Positions 43,903 to 58,593 are shown, counted from the first letter of the stretch. The stretch: 64,000 nucleotides of DNA from a bacterium (GCA_030431455.1 JAUIJE010000004.1:372001-436000); one strand, 5' to 3'. Notes: generated by a model from the letters alone, not told the origin. Translations and numbers: made by a program.

Positions 43903-43952
43903 GCGGCGTCTTGCCGCAGGACGTTTCCACCGCGCATGCGGCAACTCGCCGC
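43903..43952. promoter_or_regulatory. Paired hairpins before the act operon
   Basis: Arm 1 at 43903-43918 (GCGGCGTCTTGCCGCA) and arm 2 at 43937-43952 (TGCGGCAACTCGCCGC) are inverted copies of each other with two mismatches, 18 bases apart. Each arm is itself a hairpin, GCGGC-N5-GCCGC. The rest of the 272-base gap (43846-44117) shows the terminator, no clear promoter, and GAGAGGGA as ribosome site before actA. An operator or attenuator-like control is possible. Confidence 0.5.
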
Positions 43953-44117
43953 ACAAGATTGTCGCGCGCGGAAAAGCCTCGATTCTCGACGAGAAACCCC
44001 TTGCGTTGTCCCTTGGCGGCTGCAACAACGCGACCGAATCGTCCCAACAAAACGGAACGGTTTTTGATTCCCGGTGTAAAGCCGCACCTCGTGTCAAACC
44101 ACTGAGAGGGATCGCCC

Positions 44118-44860
44118 ATGCAGATCTTTCCCCGATGGACCAATGAGATTCCGAAGTTCGCGCCGCCGGTGGCCACGGTGGCCGCGGTGTTTGCCGTGTT
44201 CGTGGTCTGGTTTTGGTTCTCCCCCAAGCACACCGACGTCGGCTATGCCCCCCGCCAGCCCATTCCCTACAGCCACAAGCTGCACGCGGGCGACCTGGGC
44301 ATGGACTGCCGGTATTGCCACACCAACGTCGAGCGCTCCGCGCACGCCGGGGTGCCCCCCACCCAGACCTGCTTGAACTGCCACAACATTGTGCGCAAGA
44401 ACTCCAAAGCGTTCGCCCTGCTGCGCGACGCCAAGCACCTGGGCGACGACGGCAACCAGACCAAGGACGAGAACGGCGTGGGCGAACTGAAAGCCCAAGG
44501 CCCGTCGGTCCCTTGGCTGCGCATCCACAAAGTGCCCGACTACGCCTATTTTGATCACTCCGCCCACGTGACCGTGGGGGTCGGCTGCAAAAGCTGCCAC
44601 GGCCGCATCGACCAAATGGTGGTGGTGCAACAGCAAGAGCCCCTGTCCATGGGCTGGTGCCTGACGTGTCACCGCAACGTGCGGTACTTCGACGACCGCG
44701 GCTACGAGCCGGCCGACGTGTTGCGTCCGCTCGACCAGGTCTCGATCACGGACATGACCTACGGCAAGGACCATCCCGCCTACGCGGGCTGGGTGTCGAA
44801 AGCGCGTGAAAAAGCAAAAACCCTCCGGCCGCCCACGGTCGAGTGTTCGGGGTGTCACCG

Positions 44861-44864
<4 letters not shown>
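44118..44864 (+). CDS. actA: Alternative complex III pentaheme cytochrome ActA
   Basis: 248 residues. One N-terminal membrane helix (VATVAAVFAVFVVWFWF) anchors a periplasmic domain with five CxxCH sites: CRYCH (64-68), CLNCH (85-89), CKSCH, CLTCH and CSGCH at the C-terminus. It carries electrons inside the quinol:cytochrome c oxidoreductase. Some relatives have five hemes, as here. GAGAGGGA precedes the ATG, and its stop overlaps actB as ATGA. First gene of the respiratory operon. Confidence 0.96.
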
Positions 44865-48223
<3,359 letters not shown>

Positions 48224-48225
48224 CC

Positions 48226-49680
48226 ATGGCAACCGACATGACCGCCCAGAGCTACGGCGACGTCAATCTCGAAGATCCGGTTTCCGGACGCGAGTTGCTC
48301 ATTCGTGGCAACCATGACTTCCACTACGTGACCGAAGCCGTGTGCTCGGTGGCGGAGATGAAGCTCCTCGATACGCCCAAGCCCTGGGTGTTCGGCTGGA
48401 TGCTCGCCGTCAGCGTGCTCGCCTTCCTCGGCTCGCTCATCCTCTATCTCATCTGGGAAGGGGTCGGCATCTGGGGCAACAACAACCCGGTCGGCTGGGG
48501 TTGGCCCATCGTCAACTTCGTTTTCTGGGTCGGCATTGGCCACGCAGGAACATTGATTTCCGCCATTCTCTATCTGTTCCGGCAGAAGTGGCGGACGTCG
48601 ATCAACCGCTACGCCGAGGCCATGACCATCTTCGCGGTCATCTGTGCGTTGGTGTTCCCCGGCATCCACGTTGGCCGCATCTGGCTCGCGTACTGGCTGT
48701 TGCCGCTGCCGAACCAAATGGACATGTGGGTCAACTTCCGCTCGCCGCTCCTCTGGGACGTGTTCGCGGTCGGCACCTACTTCACGGTCTCGTTGCTCTT
48801 CTGGTTCACCGGGCTGGTGCCCGACTTCGCCACCCTGCGCGACCGGGCCCAACACAAAGTGGCGCAGGTGCTGTACGGCATCGTGGCCATGGGCTGGCGC
48901 GGCTCGCAACGTCACTGGAACCACTACGAGAAGGCCTACCAAATCATGGCCTGCTTCTCGGCTCCGCTGGTGCTCTCGGTGCACACCGTCGTTTCCTTCG
49001 ACTTCGCGGTCTCGCAGCTGCCCGGTTGGCACACGACGATCTTCCCGCCCTACTTCGTCGCCGGGGCCATCTTCTCCGGCTTCGCGATGGTGCAGACCCT
49101 GGTGATTCCCGCGCGTGCTTGGCTCGGTCTCAAGCACATCGTGACCATCAAGCACATCGAGAACATGAACAAGATCATCCTGTTGACCGGATCCCTCGTC
49201 GGGTACGCGTACACCATGGAGTTCTTCATGGCCTGGTACTCGGGCAACGAGTACGAGGGCTTCACGTTCATCAACCGGATGTTTGGCCCGTACTGGTGGG
49301 CGTACTGGATCATGATGAGCTGCAACGTGTTCTCGCCGCAGTTCTACTGGTTCAAGAAACTGCGCACGAACATCACGTTCTCGTTCATCCTGTCCATCTT
49401 CGTGAACATCGGGATGTGGTTCGAGCGCTTCGTCATCACCGTGACCTCGCTCGCCAACGACTTCCTCATCTCGAGCTGGGACTACTTCGTGCCCACCTGG
49501 GTCGACATCTCGATGTTCATCGGGTCGTTCGGTCTGTTCTTCACCCTGTTCTTGCTGTTCGTGCGGTTCTTCCCCGTCATCGCCATCGCCGAGGCCAAAT
49601 CGGTGATGCCCGAGGCGGACCCGCACTATCACCCCCCGCACGACGACCACCCGGCGCCGGCTGCGGCGGCGAGCGCGTAA
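48226..49680 (+). CDS. actC: Alternative complex III membrane subunit ActC (NrfD-like)
   Basis: 484 residues with about ten membrane helices. NrfD/PsrC-family quinone-binding subunit: [39 protein letters not shown] and [20 protein letters not shown] are characteristic. It starts two bases after actB. Together with ActF it forms the membrane core of the complex. The C-terminus is a His/Pro/Ala-rich tail. Confidence 0.96.
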   Translation: MATDMTAQSYGDVNLEDPVSGRELLIRGNHDFHYVTEAVCSVAEMKLLDTPKPWVFGWMLAVSVLAFLGSLILYLIWEGVGIWGNNNPVGWGWPIVNFVFWVGIGHAGTLISAILYLFRQKWRTSINRYAEAMTIFAVICALVFPGIHVGRIWLAYWLLPLPNQMDMWVNFRSPLLWDVFAVGTYFTVSLLFWFTGLVPDFATLRDRAQHKVAQVLYGIVAMGWRGSQRHWNHYEKAYQIMACFSAPLVLSVHTVVSFDFAVSQLPGWHTTIFPPYFVAGAIFSGFAMVQTLVIPARAWLGLKHIVTIKHIENMNKIILLTGSLVGYAYTMEFFMAWYSGNEYEGFTFINRMFGPYWWAYWIMMSCNVFSPQFYWFKKLRTNITFSFILSIFVNIGMWFERFVITVTSLANDFLISSWDYFVPTWVDISMFIGSFGLFFTLFLLFVRFFPVIAIAEAKSVMPEADPHYHPPHDDHPAPAAAASA

Positions 49681-49690
49681 GGAGTCAACG

Positions 49691-50230
49691 ATGGCAAAAC
49701 CACCGCGCACTTGGGGCCTGCTGGCCCAATACGAATCCGCCGCCGACATCTACAAGGCGTGCGAAAAGGTCCGCGACGCGGGCTACAGCAAGTGGGACGC
49801 GCACACGCCGTTCCCCGTGCACGGCCTCGACAAGGCGATGGGCGACAAACCGTCCCCGTTGCCGTGGATGGTGCTGGGCGGTGGGCTCACCGGCGGCACG
49901 TTCGCGATGTCGTTCATGATTTGGGTCAACGCGTTCGACTACCCGCTCAACATTGGTGGCAAGCCGCTCGCGTCGGTCCCCGCGTTCATCCCCGTGACGT
50001 TCGAACTCACGGTGCTGTTCTCGGTGTTCGCGTGTTTCTTCGGCTTGTGGTTCTTGTGCCGCTTGCCCCAGTTGTTCCACCCCGCGTTCGCCAACAAAGC
50101 GTTCGCCCGGGTCACCGACGACAAGTTCTTCATCATCATCGAGGCCGCGGACAGCAAGTTCGACAAGAGCAACACCCGGACCCTGCTCGAGCAGACCGGC
50201 GCCACCCTCATCGAAGAAGTGGAGGACTGA
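49691..50230 (+). CDS. actD: Alternative complex III subunit ActD (DUF3341)
   Basis: 179 residues with two membrane helices (WMVLGGGLTGGTFAMSFMIW and ELTVLFSVFACFFGLWFLCR) between a soluble head and tail. The head YKACEKVRDAGYSKWDAHTP and FPVHGLDKAMG are hallmark segments. AAGGAG precedes the ATG. Structural subunit between ActC and ActE. Confidence 0.94.
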   Translation: MAKPPRTWGLLAQYESAADIYKACEKVRDAGYSKWDAHTPFPVHGLDKAMGDKPSPLPWMVLGGGLTGGTFAMSFMIWVNAFDYPLNIGGKPLASVPAFIPVTFELTVLFSVFACFFGLWFLCRLPQLFHPAFANKAFARVTDDKFFIIIEAADSKFDKSNTRTLLEQTGATLIEEVED

Positions 50231-50233
50231 GCC

Positions 50234-51196
50234 ATGCGCCACACCGCCACCATTCTCCTCGGCTTGGCCCTGTTGGGCACCGGGTGCCGCGGCTGGGTCT
50301 CCGAGCAGCCCCCCGTGCACCTCAACCCCAACATGGACACGCAGGAAAAGCTCAAGCCCTACCGCAAGAGCGAGTTCTTCCCCAACGGGCGCGCGATGCA
50401 GACCCCGCCCGACGGCACCGTGGCCCGGACCTACGCGGGCAACGAGGTGCGGGACCGCGCGCTGCTCGGCACCGACGAGCACTACAACACCGGCAAACAA
50501 GGCGGCGCGTTCGCCTCGACCATCCCCGCGGGGGTGGACCTGACCCTGGCCACCCTGCGCCGCGGCCAGGAGCGTTACAACATCTACTGCTCGCCGTGCC
50601 ACGGCAAAGACGGCGCGGGGCAGGGCACGGTGTCGCGGCGCCTGACCACCAAGCCGCCCACTTTCCACCAGCAGCGCATCTGGGACCTGGTGCCGGGCGA
50701 CATCTTCAACACCATCACCCACGGCAAGAACTTCCCGAACATGGCGCCCTACGCCGCGCAGATCCCCGTCGAGGACCGCTGGGCGATTGTGGCCTACCTG
50801 CGGGCCCTGATGCAGACCCAAAAACCCGACCTTCCCGCGTTCACCGGCGGCACCGCCAACGACGCGACCGCGTTCGACGGCGACAAGTCCGAGGACGCTG
50901 CGGCGCTCGACGCCAAGCTCGGGCCGGTGGCGCAGACCGTGACCTTCGACGACGGCACCGCCAACCTCTCCGACGCTGGACAAGCCGCGCTCAACGGGGT
51001 CGCGGCGCAGCTGAAAGGCAACACCATGTTGCTTCAGGTGACGGTGGTCGCGGCCGACGCCGCCCTCGCGCAACAACGCGCGGCGGCGATCAAGACCCAC
51101 CTCGGCGGCCAAGGGGTCGACGGGGGGCGGGTGGTGACCCAGGCCGACACCGGCGCCGACAGCATTGATTTCCGCACCGCGGACGCGAACGAGTAG
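50234..51196 (+). CDS. actE: Alternative complex III mono-heme cytochrome ActE with an OmpA-like tail
   Basis: 320 residues. Lipoprotein-like signal (ILLGLALLGTGCRGW) and one heme site, C119SPCH123, with the distal Met in KNFPNMAPYAAQI. The cytochrome part ends near residue 200. The remaining 110 residues, after an Asp/Ala linker, read VTFDDGTANLSDAGQAALNG and LAQQRAAAIKTHLGGQGVDG, a loose match to the OmpA C-terminal domain, which is unusual for ActE. It hands electrons to the next acceptor, probably the CoxB hemes. Confidence 0.94.
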   Translation: MRHTATILLGLALLGTGCRGWVSEQPPVHLNPNMDTQEKLKPYRKSEFFPNGRAMQTPPDGTVARTYAGNEVRDRALLGTDEHYNTGKQGGAFASTIPAGVDLTLATLRRGQERYNIYCSPCHGKDGAGQGTVSRRLTTKPPTFHQQRIWDLVPGDIFNTITHGKNFPNMAPYAAQIPVEDRWAIVAYLRALMQTQKPDLPAFTGGTANDATAFDGDKSEDAAALDAKLGPVAQTVTFDDGTANLSDAGQAALNGVAAQLKGNTMLLQVTVVAADAALAQQRAAAIKTHLGGQGVDGGRVVTQADTGADSIDFRTADANE

Positions 51197-51205
51197 GGAC
51201 GGGAC

Positions 51206-52405
51206 ATGGCACACGAAATCAAGATCCCCGAAGACGTCGATTTGCCCGCCTCGAGCCTGTGGTCCAAGCTTTGGATCATCGGTGCCGGCGTGGGGGCCCT
51301 CGGACTGGTCGGGACGTTCGCGACCTACTCGAGCAACCAAAAGCACATCTACCACTCATACCTGTTCGCGTTCATGACGATGCTGTCCATCGCCCTCGGG
51401 TGTTTGGCCTTCGTCATCATCCAACACGTGGTGCGCGCGGGGTGGTCGGCGGTCATCCGCCGCATCGCCGAGAACGCGATGATGACGCTGCCGGTCTTCG
51501 TCCTGCTGTTCATTCCGGTCTACGTCGGGGTGCACGACCTCTACCACTGGAGCCACGCCGAGAGCCTGGACGACATCCTCAAGGCCAAGGCGCCGTACCT
51601 CAACATGGAGTTCTGGCGCATCCGCGCCGTCGTCTACTTCGTCATCTGGGGGGTGCTGGCGGTCTTCTTCTACCGGAAGTCCACCGCGCAGGACGACAAC
51701 CAGAAAGACCCGTCCCTGACCCGTTCGATGTGGAAGGCGTCGGGGGTGGCGGTGCTGCTGTTCGGCCTGTCCCAGACGTTCGCGTCCTTCGACTGGCTGA
51801 TGAGCGAGCAACCGCACTGGTACTCGACGATGTTCGGCGTGTACTACTTCGCGGGCTCGATGCTCGGCGCCTACGCGTTCATGACCCTGGTGGCCAAAGG
51901 GCTGCAAAAGGGTGGACTGCTCAAGACCGCGATCACCACCGAGCACTACCACGACCTCGGCAAGTTCCTGTTCGGCCACACCGTGTTCTGGGCCTACATC
52001 GGCTTTTCCCAGTTCTTCCTCATTTGGTACGCGAACATTCCGGAGGAGACCGAGTTCTTCATCCACCGTTTGCACCACGGCTGGGAGACGGTCAGCTATG
52101 CCCTCCCGTTGGTGCACTTCTTCATTCCCTTCTTCTTCCTGCTCTCGCGGCACGTCAAGCGTCACCCCACCGGCATTCTCGTCGGCGCGTTCTACGTGAT
52201 GGCGATGCACATCCTCGATGTGTGGTGGTTGGTGATGCCCAACGCGGGCGGCCACATGGGAGAGAAGATCTGGATCGACGCCTGTGCCCTCCTCGGGGTC
52301 GGGGGCGCGTTCCTCGCCGTGTTCGGCTTCGTCATGAACCGTCACAAGCTCATCGCCATCGGTGACCCGCGCCTCGAAGAGTCGCTGGCTCACGAGAACT
52401 ACTAA
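51206..52405 (+). CDS. actF: Alternative complex III membrane subunit ActF
   Basis: 399 residues with about ten membrane helices, NrfD-related and similar in layout to ActC. FASFDWLMSEQPHWYSTMFG and FLIWYANIPEETEFFIHRL are family segments. GACGGGACATG gives a weak ribosome site. Ten bases separate it from actE and ten from the next gene. It completes the membrane core. Confidence 0.95.
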   Translation: MAHEIKIPEDVDLPASSLWSKLWIIGAGVGALGLVGTFATYSSNQKHIYHSYLFAFMTMLSIALGCLAFVIIQHVVRAGWSAVIRRIAENAMMTLPVFVLLFIPVYVGVHDLYHWSHAESLDDILKAKAPYLNMEFWRIRAVVYFVIWGVLAVFFYRKSTAQDDNQKDPSLTRSMWKASGVAVLLFGLSQTFASFDWLMSEQPHWYSTMFGVYYFAGSMLGAYAFMTLVAKGLQKGGLLKTAITTEHYHDLGKFLFGHTVFWAYIGFSQFFLIWYANIPEETEFFIHRLHHGWETVSYALPLVHFFIPFFFLLSRHVKRHPTGILVGAFYVMAMHILDVWWLVMPNAGGHMGEKIWIDACALLGVGGAFLAVFGFVMNRHKLIAIGDPRLEESLAHENY

Positions 52406-52415
52406 GGGGGCGACC

Positions 52416-52709
52416 ATGGGTGGACACAGCAACATCCCCGCCAACTATGAAGAGCTGAACGCTCGCGACGTCAACGTGAAGGAGACGGGGCAGATCTTTC
52501 TGTACACCGTCGTGCTCGCGGCGGTGTTCTTCGCGTCGGTGTTCGTCCTGTACATCTACTTCCGGTGGGAGCTGGACAAGGTGCAAGAAGCGAACATCCG
52601 CACCTACGACAACCCCGCCTACCAAGAGCTCAAGCAGGCCGCGGACAAGAACCTCGATGGCGCGAAGCTGTCCATCGAGGAAGCGATGAAGAAAGCGGCC
52701 ACCAACTAA
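52416..52709 (+). CDS. Small single-helix membrane protein of the act operon
   Basis: 97 residues. A soluble head of 30 residues (YEELNARDVNVKETGQIFLY), one membrane helix (TVVLAAVFFASVFVLYIYF) and a charged tail (QEANIRTYDNPAYQELKQAA). I do not recognise the family, but a small single-helix protein at this spot is typical of act operons and may be an accessory subunit of the complex. GGGGGCGACC precedes the ATG; the Sco gene starts three bases after its stop. Confidence 0.8.
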   Translation: MGGHSNIPANYEELNARDVNVKETGQIFLYTVVLAAVFFASVFVLYIYFRWELDKVQEANIRTYDNPAYQELKQAADKNLDGAKLSIEEAMKKAATN

Positions 52710-52712
52710 GCC

Positions 52713-53546
52713 ATGCGTTCGATCGTCCTCTCCCTGGCCGTGTGTCTGGCTTCCGCGTCGGCGGGGGCGGACATCGGTGTGCAGGGGCCCGAGGACTTTC
52801 CGGACAAGAAGCGTCAGCCCCCCGAGGCGCAGATTCTCGACAAGATCGGCGCGAACGTGCCCCTCGACGTCAAGATGACCGACCACCACGGCAAGTCGGT
52901 GACGCTGGGGGACTACGTGGGCAAGGAAAAGCCGTTTGTGCTCGTGCTCGGCTACTACACCTGCCCGATGCTGTGCAGCTTGGTGCTCAATGGGACCATC
53001 AACGCGTTGAAGGATGTGTCGTTGACCCCGGGCGAAGAGTTCGAGGTGGTGGCGTTGTCCATCGACGCCCGCGAGGACCTCGAGATGGCCGCGAAGAAGC
53101 AGGCCAACTATGCCAAGGCGTGGGGCGCCGAGGGCGCTGATGAGGCGTTGACCTTCCACGTGGCCGAGCAGTCGGAAATCAAGCGCTTGGCCGATGCGGT
53201 GGGGTTCGGCTACGTATGGGACGACGAGCTGCAACAGTTCGCGCACGGCGCGGGCATCTTTATCGTGTCCCCGGACGGCACCCTGACGCACACGCTCTAC
53301 GGCGTGTCGTTTCGGCCCGGGGACGTCAAATTCGCATTGATTGATTCAGCCAAGGGTGAGGTCGGCAGCGTCGTCGACCACATCGTGATGAGCTGCTTCC
53401 AGTACTACTCAGACAATCACAAGTATGGCTTCTACATCTGGGGGCTTGTGCGCCTGGTGGGCGTGGTCACGCTTGTGTTCTTGGGGGGGCTCTTGATCGC
53501 CATGTGGCGGCGAGAGCGCGCCAAGAGGGGACCTTTGGCCGTATAG
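52713..53546 (+). CDS. SCO1/SenC-family copper chaperone 2
   Basis: 277 residues with a signal peptide (IVLSLAVCLASASAGA), a thioredoxin-like domain and a C-terminal membrane helix (GVVTLVFLGGLLIAMW). Copper motif YYTCPMLCSLV (CxxxC) and His in QFAHGAGIF. Anchored at the C-terminus, whereas the Sco at 43180 is anchored at the N-terminus, so the two probably serve different steps. Position just before coxB links it to CuA assembly. Confidence 0.94.
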   Translation: MRSIVLSLAVCLASASAGADIGVQGPEDFPDKKRQPPEAQILDKIGANVPLDVKMTDHHGKSVTLGDYVGKEKPFVLVLGYYTCPMLCSLVLNGTINALKDVSLTPGEEFEVVALSIDAREDLEMAAKKQANYAKAWGAEGADEALTFHVAEQSEIKRLADAVGFGYVWDDELQQFAHGAGIFIVSPDGTLTHTLYGVSFRPGDVKFALIDSAKGEVGSVVDHIVMSCFQYYSDNHKYGFYIWGLVRLVGVVTLVFLGGLLIAMWRRERAKRGPLAV

Positions 53547-53562
53547 GCCGGGAGGTTTATCG

Positions 53563-55116
53563 ATGACACCTGAAGAACTGATCGCCATGAACATGCCCAC
53601 CGATTCGGTGTGGCTCCCCACCGCCGCGTCGACGGTCGCGGTGGAAGCGGTCGATAAGCCCTACTACCTCATCTACTACACGTGCGTGGTGACGTTCTTC
53701 TTGATCGTCATCCCGATGTTCTACTTCATGGTGAAGTACAAGCGGCGCAGCCCCGACCAAAAGGCGGAGAGCCAAGCCGACCACAGCCAGCTCATCGAGA
53801 TCATCTGGTCGTCGGTCCCGCTCATCTTCTTCGTCATCATCTTCGTCTGGGGCTTCCGCGGCTACATGATGCTGCAGGTCGAGCCGCCCGATTCGATGCC
53901 GATCTACGTGCGCGGCTACCAATGGGGCTGGGAACTCACCTACGTCGAGGACGCGGACCGCAACGTGTTGTCCGAGTCGGCCAAGATCACCGGTCGCGAG
54001 ACCTTCGTGGTGCCCGCGGGCCGACCCGTGAAGCTGATCATGCACTCGTCCGACGTGCTGCACTCGTTCTTCATCCCGAACTTCCGGCAAAAGAACGACG
54101 TGCTCCCCGGTCGCTACACCACGGTGTGGTTCGAGGTGCCCAATGAGTTTGCGGCCACGCCGCCGAAGGACCTCAAGTACCCCGAGGGTGTGACCAGCGA
54201 GGGCGAGAAAATCATCTACGAGACCCTGCACTGGGAGGGCGGCGAGTATCCGATCTTCTGCACCGAGTACTGCGGCAAGGACCACTCGCGCATGCTCTCG
54301 AAGTTCAAGGTTGTGCCGCAGGAGCAGTACAACAAATGGGTGAACGCGGCGTCGTCGCCGGGTGGGCCCAGCATCAAGCGTGGGGCGAAAATCTACGCCA
54401 ACGTGTGCATGGCTTGTCACTCCAAGGACGGCTCCCGGGTGGTCGGTCCATCCTTCAAGAACCTCTACATGCGGAAGGGCAAGACCGCGGACGGCCAGGA
54501 GTACGTGGCCGATGACGCGTACATCAAGCAGTCCATCTACGAGCCCAACCGCATGATCGTGGAGAGCTACCCCCCGGCGATGCCCGCCCAGAACTTGAAC
54601 GACGACGAGCTCACGTCGATCATCATGTTCATCAAGAGCCTGTCCGGGGCCGCACCCGCCGAGGGTGACGCACCGGCCGAAGGCGACGCCCCCGCCGAAG
54701 GCGACGCCCCCGCGGAAGGCGACGCGCCGGCCGACGGGGACAAGCCCGCGGACGAGGCTGCGCCCGCCGAGGGCGACAAGCCCGCGGACGAGGCTGCGCC
54801 CCCCGCGGGCGAACAAGCCGCCGCCGGCCCGCCCAGCGCCGAAGCGGGCGAGAAGGTCTACAAAAGCATCTGCATCGCCTGTCACAGCATCGATGGGTCC
54901 CGTTTGGTCGGGCCCACGATGAAGGCGATGTACGGGCGCAAGACCAAGGGCACCAAAGGTGAAGAGTACGTGCTCGATGACGCGGGGATGAAAAACGCCA
55001 TCCTCAACCCCAACGCCAACATCGCCGACGGCTACCCCCCAGCGATGGTGTTGCCGAAGAAATTGTCCGACGCCGAAATCGACAGCGTCATCCTCTACAT
55101 CAAGACTCTGAAGTAA
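53563..55116 (+). CDS. coxB: Cytochrome c oxidase subunit II with two fused cytochrome c domains
   Basis: 517 residues. Two membrane helices (about 30-55 and 78-103), then the CuA domain with HSSDVLHSFFIP and the cluster in FCTEYCGKDHSRM (two Cys, His, Met). Two cytochrome c domains follow: C282MACH and C437IACH, joined by a repetitive acidic linker of Ala-Pro-Ala-Glu-Gly-Asp units. caa3-type subunit II usually carries one heme; here the second would give a chain from ActE to CuA. GGGAGG lies before the ATG. Confidence 0.95.
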   Translation: MTPEELIAMNMPTDSVWLPTAASTVAVEAVDKPYYLIYYTCVVTFFLIVIPMFYFMVKYKRRSPDQKAESQADHSQLIEIIWSSVPLIFFVIIFVWGFRGYMMLQVEPPDSMPIYVRGYQWGWELTYVEDADRNVLSESAKITGRETFVVPAGRPVKLIMHSSDVLHSFFIPNFRQKNDVLPGRYTTVWFEVPNEFAATPPKDLKYPEGVTSEGEKIIYETLHWEGGEYPIFCTEYCGKDHSRMLSKFKVVPQEQYNKWVNAASSPGGPSIKRGAKIYANVCMACHSKDGSRVVGPSFKNLYMRKGKTADGQEYVADDAYIKQSIYEPNRMIVESYPPAMPAQNLNDDELTSIIMFIKSLSGAAPAEGDAPAEGDAPAEGDAPAEGDAPADGDKPADEAAPAEGDKPADEAAPPAGEQAAAGPPSAEAGEKVYKSICIACHSIDGSRLVGPTMKAMYGRKTKGTKGEEYVLDDAGMKNAILNPNANIADGYPPAMVLPKKLSDAEIDSVILYIKTLK

Positions 55117-55131
55117 AGCGAGGAACCCATC

Positions 55132-57015
<1,884 letters not shown>

Positions 57016-57025
57016 GGAGAACGCA

Positions 57026-57679
57026 ATGAGCCCCACCGAAGGCAAGTTCCCACTCGCGCATCACTTCAAGTACCCGCAGCAGCAGCTCGACTCCAACAAG
57101 CTGGGGATGTGGCTGTTCCTCGGGCAGGAGGTGCTGTTCTTCTCCGGCGTGTTCTGCGCGTACACCGTCTACCGCTGGTTGCACCCGGAGGTGTTCGTCG
57201 AGGCCCATCACTTCCTCGACGTGAAGTGGGGCGCGATCAACACCGGCATTCTGTTGTTCTCGAGCTTGACCGTGGCCCTCGCCATCCGATCTGCTCAGAT
57301 CAACAAACAGGGCCAGATCAAAATGTACCTGCTGCTCACCATTGCGTGCGCGTTCGGGTTCATGATCATCAAGTACATCGAGTACTCCCACAAATTCCAC
57401 GTGGGCTTGTTGCCCGGTCAGTACTTCACCGCCGAGAGCCACCTGATTCCCAACCCAGACCAGGTGCAGCAGTTCTTTGGCATCTACTTCACGATGACGG
57501 CTCTGCACGGTTTGCACGTGGTGGTCGGCATCGGGGTCCTGGCTTGGATGTACGTGCGCACCAGCAAAGGGGAGTTCGGCCCGCACAACTACGCGGCGCT
57601 CGAAATCTCCGGTCTGTACTGGCACATCGTCGACATCATCTGGATCTTCCTCTTCCCCCTCCTCTACTTGATTCACTGA
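57026..57679 (+). CDS. coxC: Cytochrome c oxidase subunit III
   Basis: 217 residues with five membrane helices, the short form typical of caa3 enzymes. Motifs: [37 protein letters not shown]-like ([15 protein letters not shown]) and [17 protein letters not shown] at the end. AAGGAGAACGCA precedes the ATG. Stabilises subunit I and its proton pathway. Confidence 0.96.
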   Translation: MSPTEGKFPLAHHFKYPQQQLDSNKLGMWLFLGQEVLFFSGVFCAYTVYRWLHPEVFVEAHHFLDVKWGAINTGILLFSSLTVALAIRSAQINKQGQIKMYLLLTIACAFGFMIIKYIEYSHKFHVGLLPGQYFTAESHLIPNPDQVQQFFGIYFTMTALHGLHVVVGIGVLAWMYVRTSKGEFGPHNYAALEISGLYWHIVDIIWIFLFPLLYLIH

Positions 57680-57691
57680 AAGGGCACGGAC

Positions 57692-58174
57692 ATGAGCGGC
57701 GCATATCGCAATCCCGTCGACCCCCCCCACAATCACGTGACCCCGTTGTGGGTCTACTGGGGCGTGTTCTTCACCCTGCTGGGCCTGACCCTGCTCACCG
57801 TGTTCAGTGCGCAGTTTGACCTCGGGGTGTTCGACATCTTCGTGGCCATGGCCATCGCGGTGGTCAAGGCCACCCTGGTGTTCGCCATCTTCATGCACCT
57901 GTGGTGGGACGAGAAGCTCAACTCGGTGGTGCTTGTCATCGCCTTGATTCTCATGGGTGTGTTCCTGATGTTCGCGGTCACCGACCTGAACAGCCGCGGG
58001 ATGGTCGACCCGGTCAAAGAGAACTTCTCCATCCGCAACGAGATGGTGCAGGAGTACGAAGAGGCCAACCCCGAGGGCAAGCCGCTGCGTGCGTTCAAGA
58101 ACGAGTGGTACCGCGCCCCCAACGAGGAGGAAGAGAAGAAGCTCTTCGACCTCGACGCTGAAGGCGGACACTGA
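57692..58174 (+). CDS. coxD: Cytochrome c oxidase subunit IV (prokaryotic type)
   Basis: 160 residues with three membrane helices (PLWVYWGVFFTLLGLTLLTV, IFVAMAIAVVKATLVFAIFM, VVLVIALILMGVFLMFAV) and the HLWWDEKLNSVV loop seen in the family. The soluble tail of about 60 residues is long and acidic. Last gene of the operon; the tandem hairpin array starts four bases after its stop. Confidence 0.92.
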   Translation: MSGAYRNPVDPPHNHVTPLWVYWGVFFTLLGLTLLTVFSAQFDLGVFDIFVAMAIAVVKATLVFAIFMHLWWDEKLNSVVLVIALILMGVFLMFAVTDLNSRGMVDPVKENFSIRNEMVQEYEEANPEGKPLRAFKNEWYRAPNEEEEKKLFDLDAEGGH

Positions 58175-58177
58175 GCC

Positions 58178-58490
58178 TACGTTTCTCCAGGTCGGCTCTC
58201 GCCGACGTCGAAACGTGATTTCGAACGAGCCCCACCGTGTGCCTCGGCATGCGGCTGGGGCTCGCGTCGTATGGTGACCCCGTCTACGTTTCTCCAGGTC
58301 GGCTCTCGCCGACGTCGAAACGTGACTCGAACGAGCCCCACCGTGTGCCCCGGCATGCGGCTGGGGCTCGCGTCTTATGGTGACCCCGTCTACGTTTCTC
58401 CAGGTCGGCTCTCGCCGACGTCGAAACGTGATTTCGAACGAGCCCCACCGTGTGCCCCGGCCTGCGGCTGGGGCTCGCGTCGTATGGTGT
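58178..58490. repeat. Three tandem copies of a 106/107-bp two-hairpin unit
   Basis: Copies start at 58178, 58285 and 58391; the third is cut off near 58490. Each begins TACGTTTCTCCAGGTCGGC. Unit hairpin A: ACGTTTC ... GTCGGC-TCTC-GCCGAC ... GAAACGT, nested. Unit hairpin B: CGAGCCCCA, about 21 bases, TGGGGCTCG. Copies differ at a few bases, mostly in loops or linkers. It sits between coxD and the quinone-oxidoreductase gene. It could protect or process the 3' end of the act-cox message, bind a protein, or act as a REP/BIME-like element. No protein is coded by it. Confidence 0.92.
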
Positions 58491-58593
58491 CCCCCGGGCA
58501 CCGGGACGGTGCCTCGAGCAGGTGGCGTGAGGTGTCGAGATCCTTGGCTAGTCGAACTGGGCGGGCGTCCTATTTTGAGCGCTCGGAGGAACG

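Noticed and set aside
43846-44117. A small gene in the gap before actA
   Set aside because: Frames here are short and cross the intrinsic terminator and the paired hairpins; no ribosome site fits.
58178-58490. CRISPR array
   Set aside because: Units are adjacent with no variable spacers, and unit length (106-107 bases) and paired hairpins do not fit.
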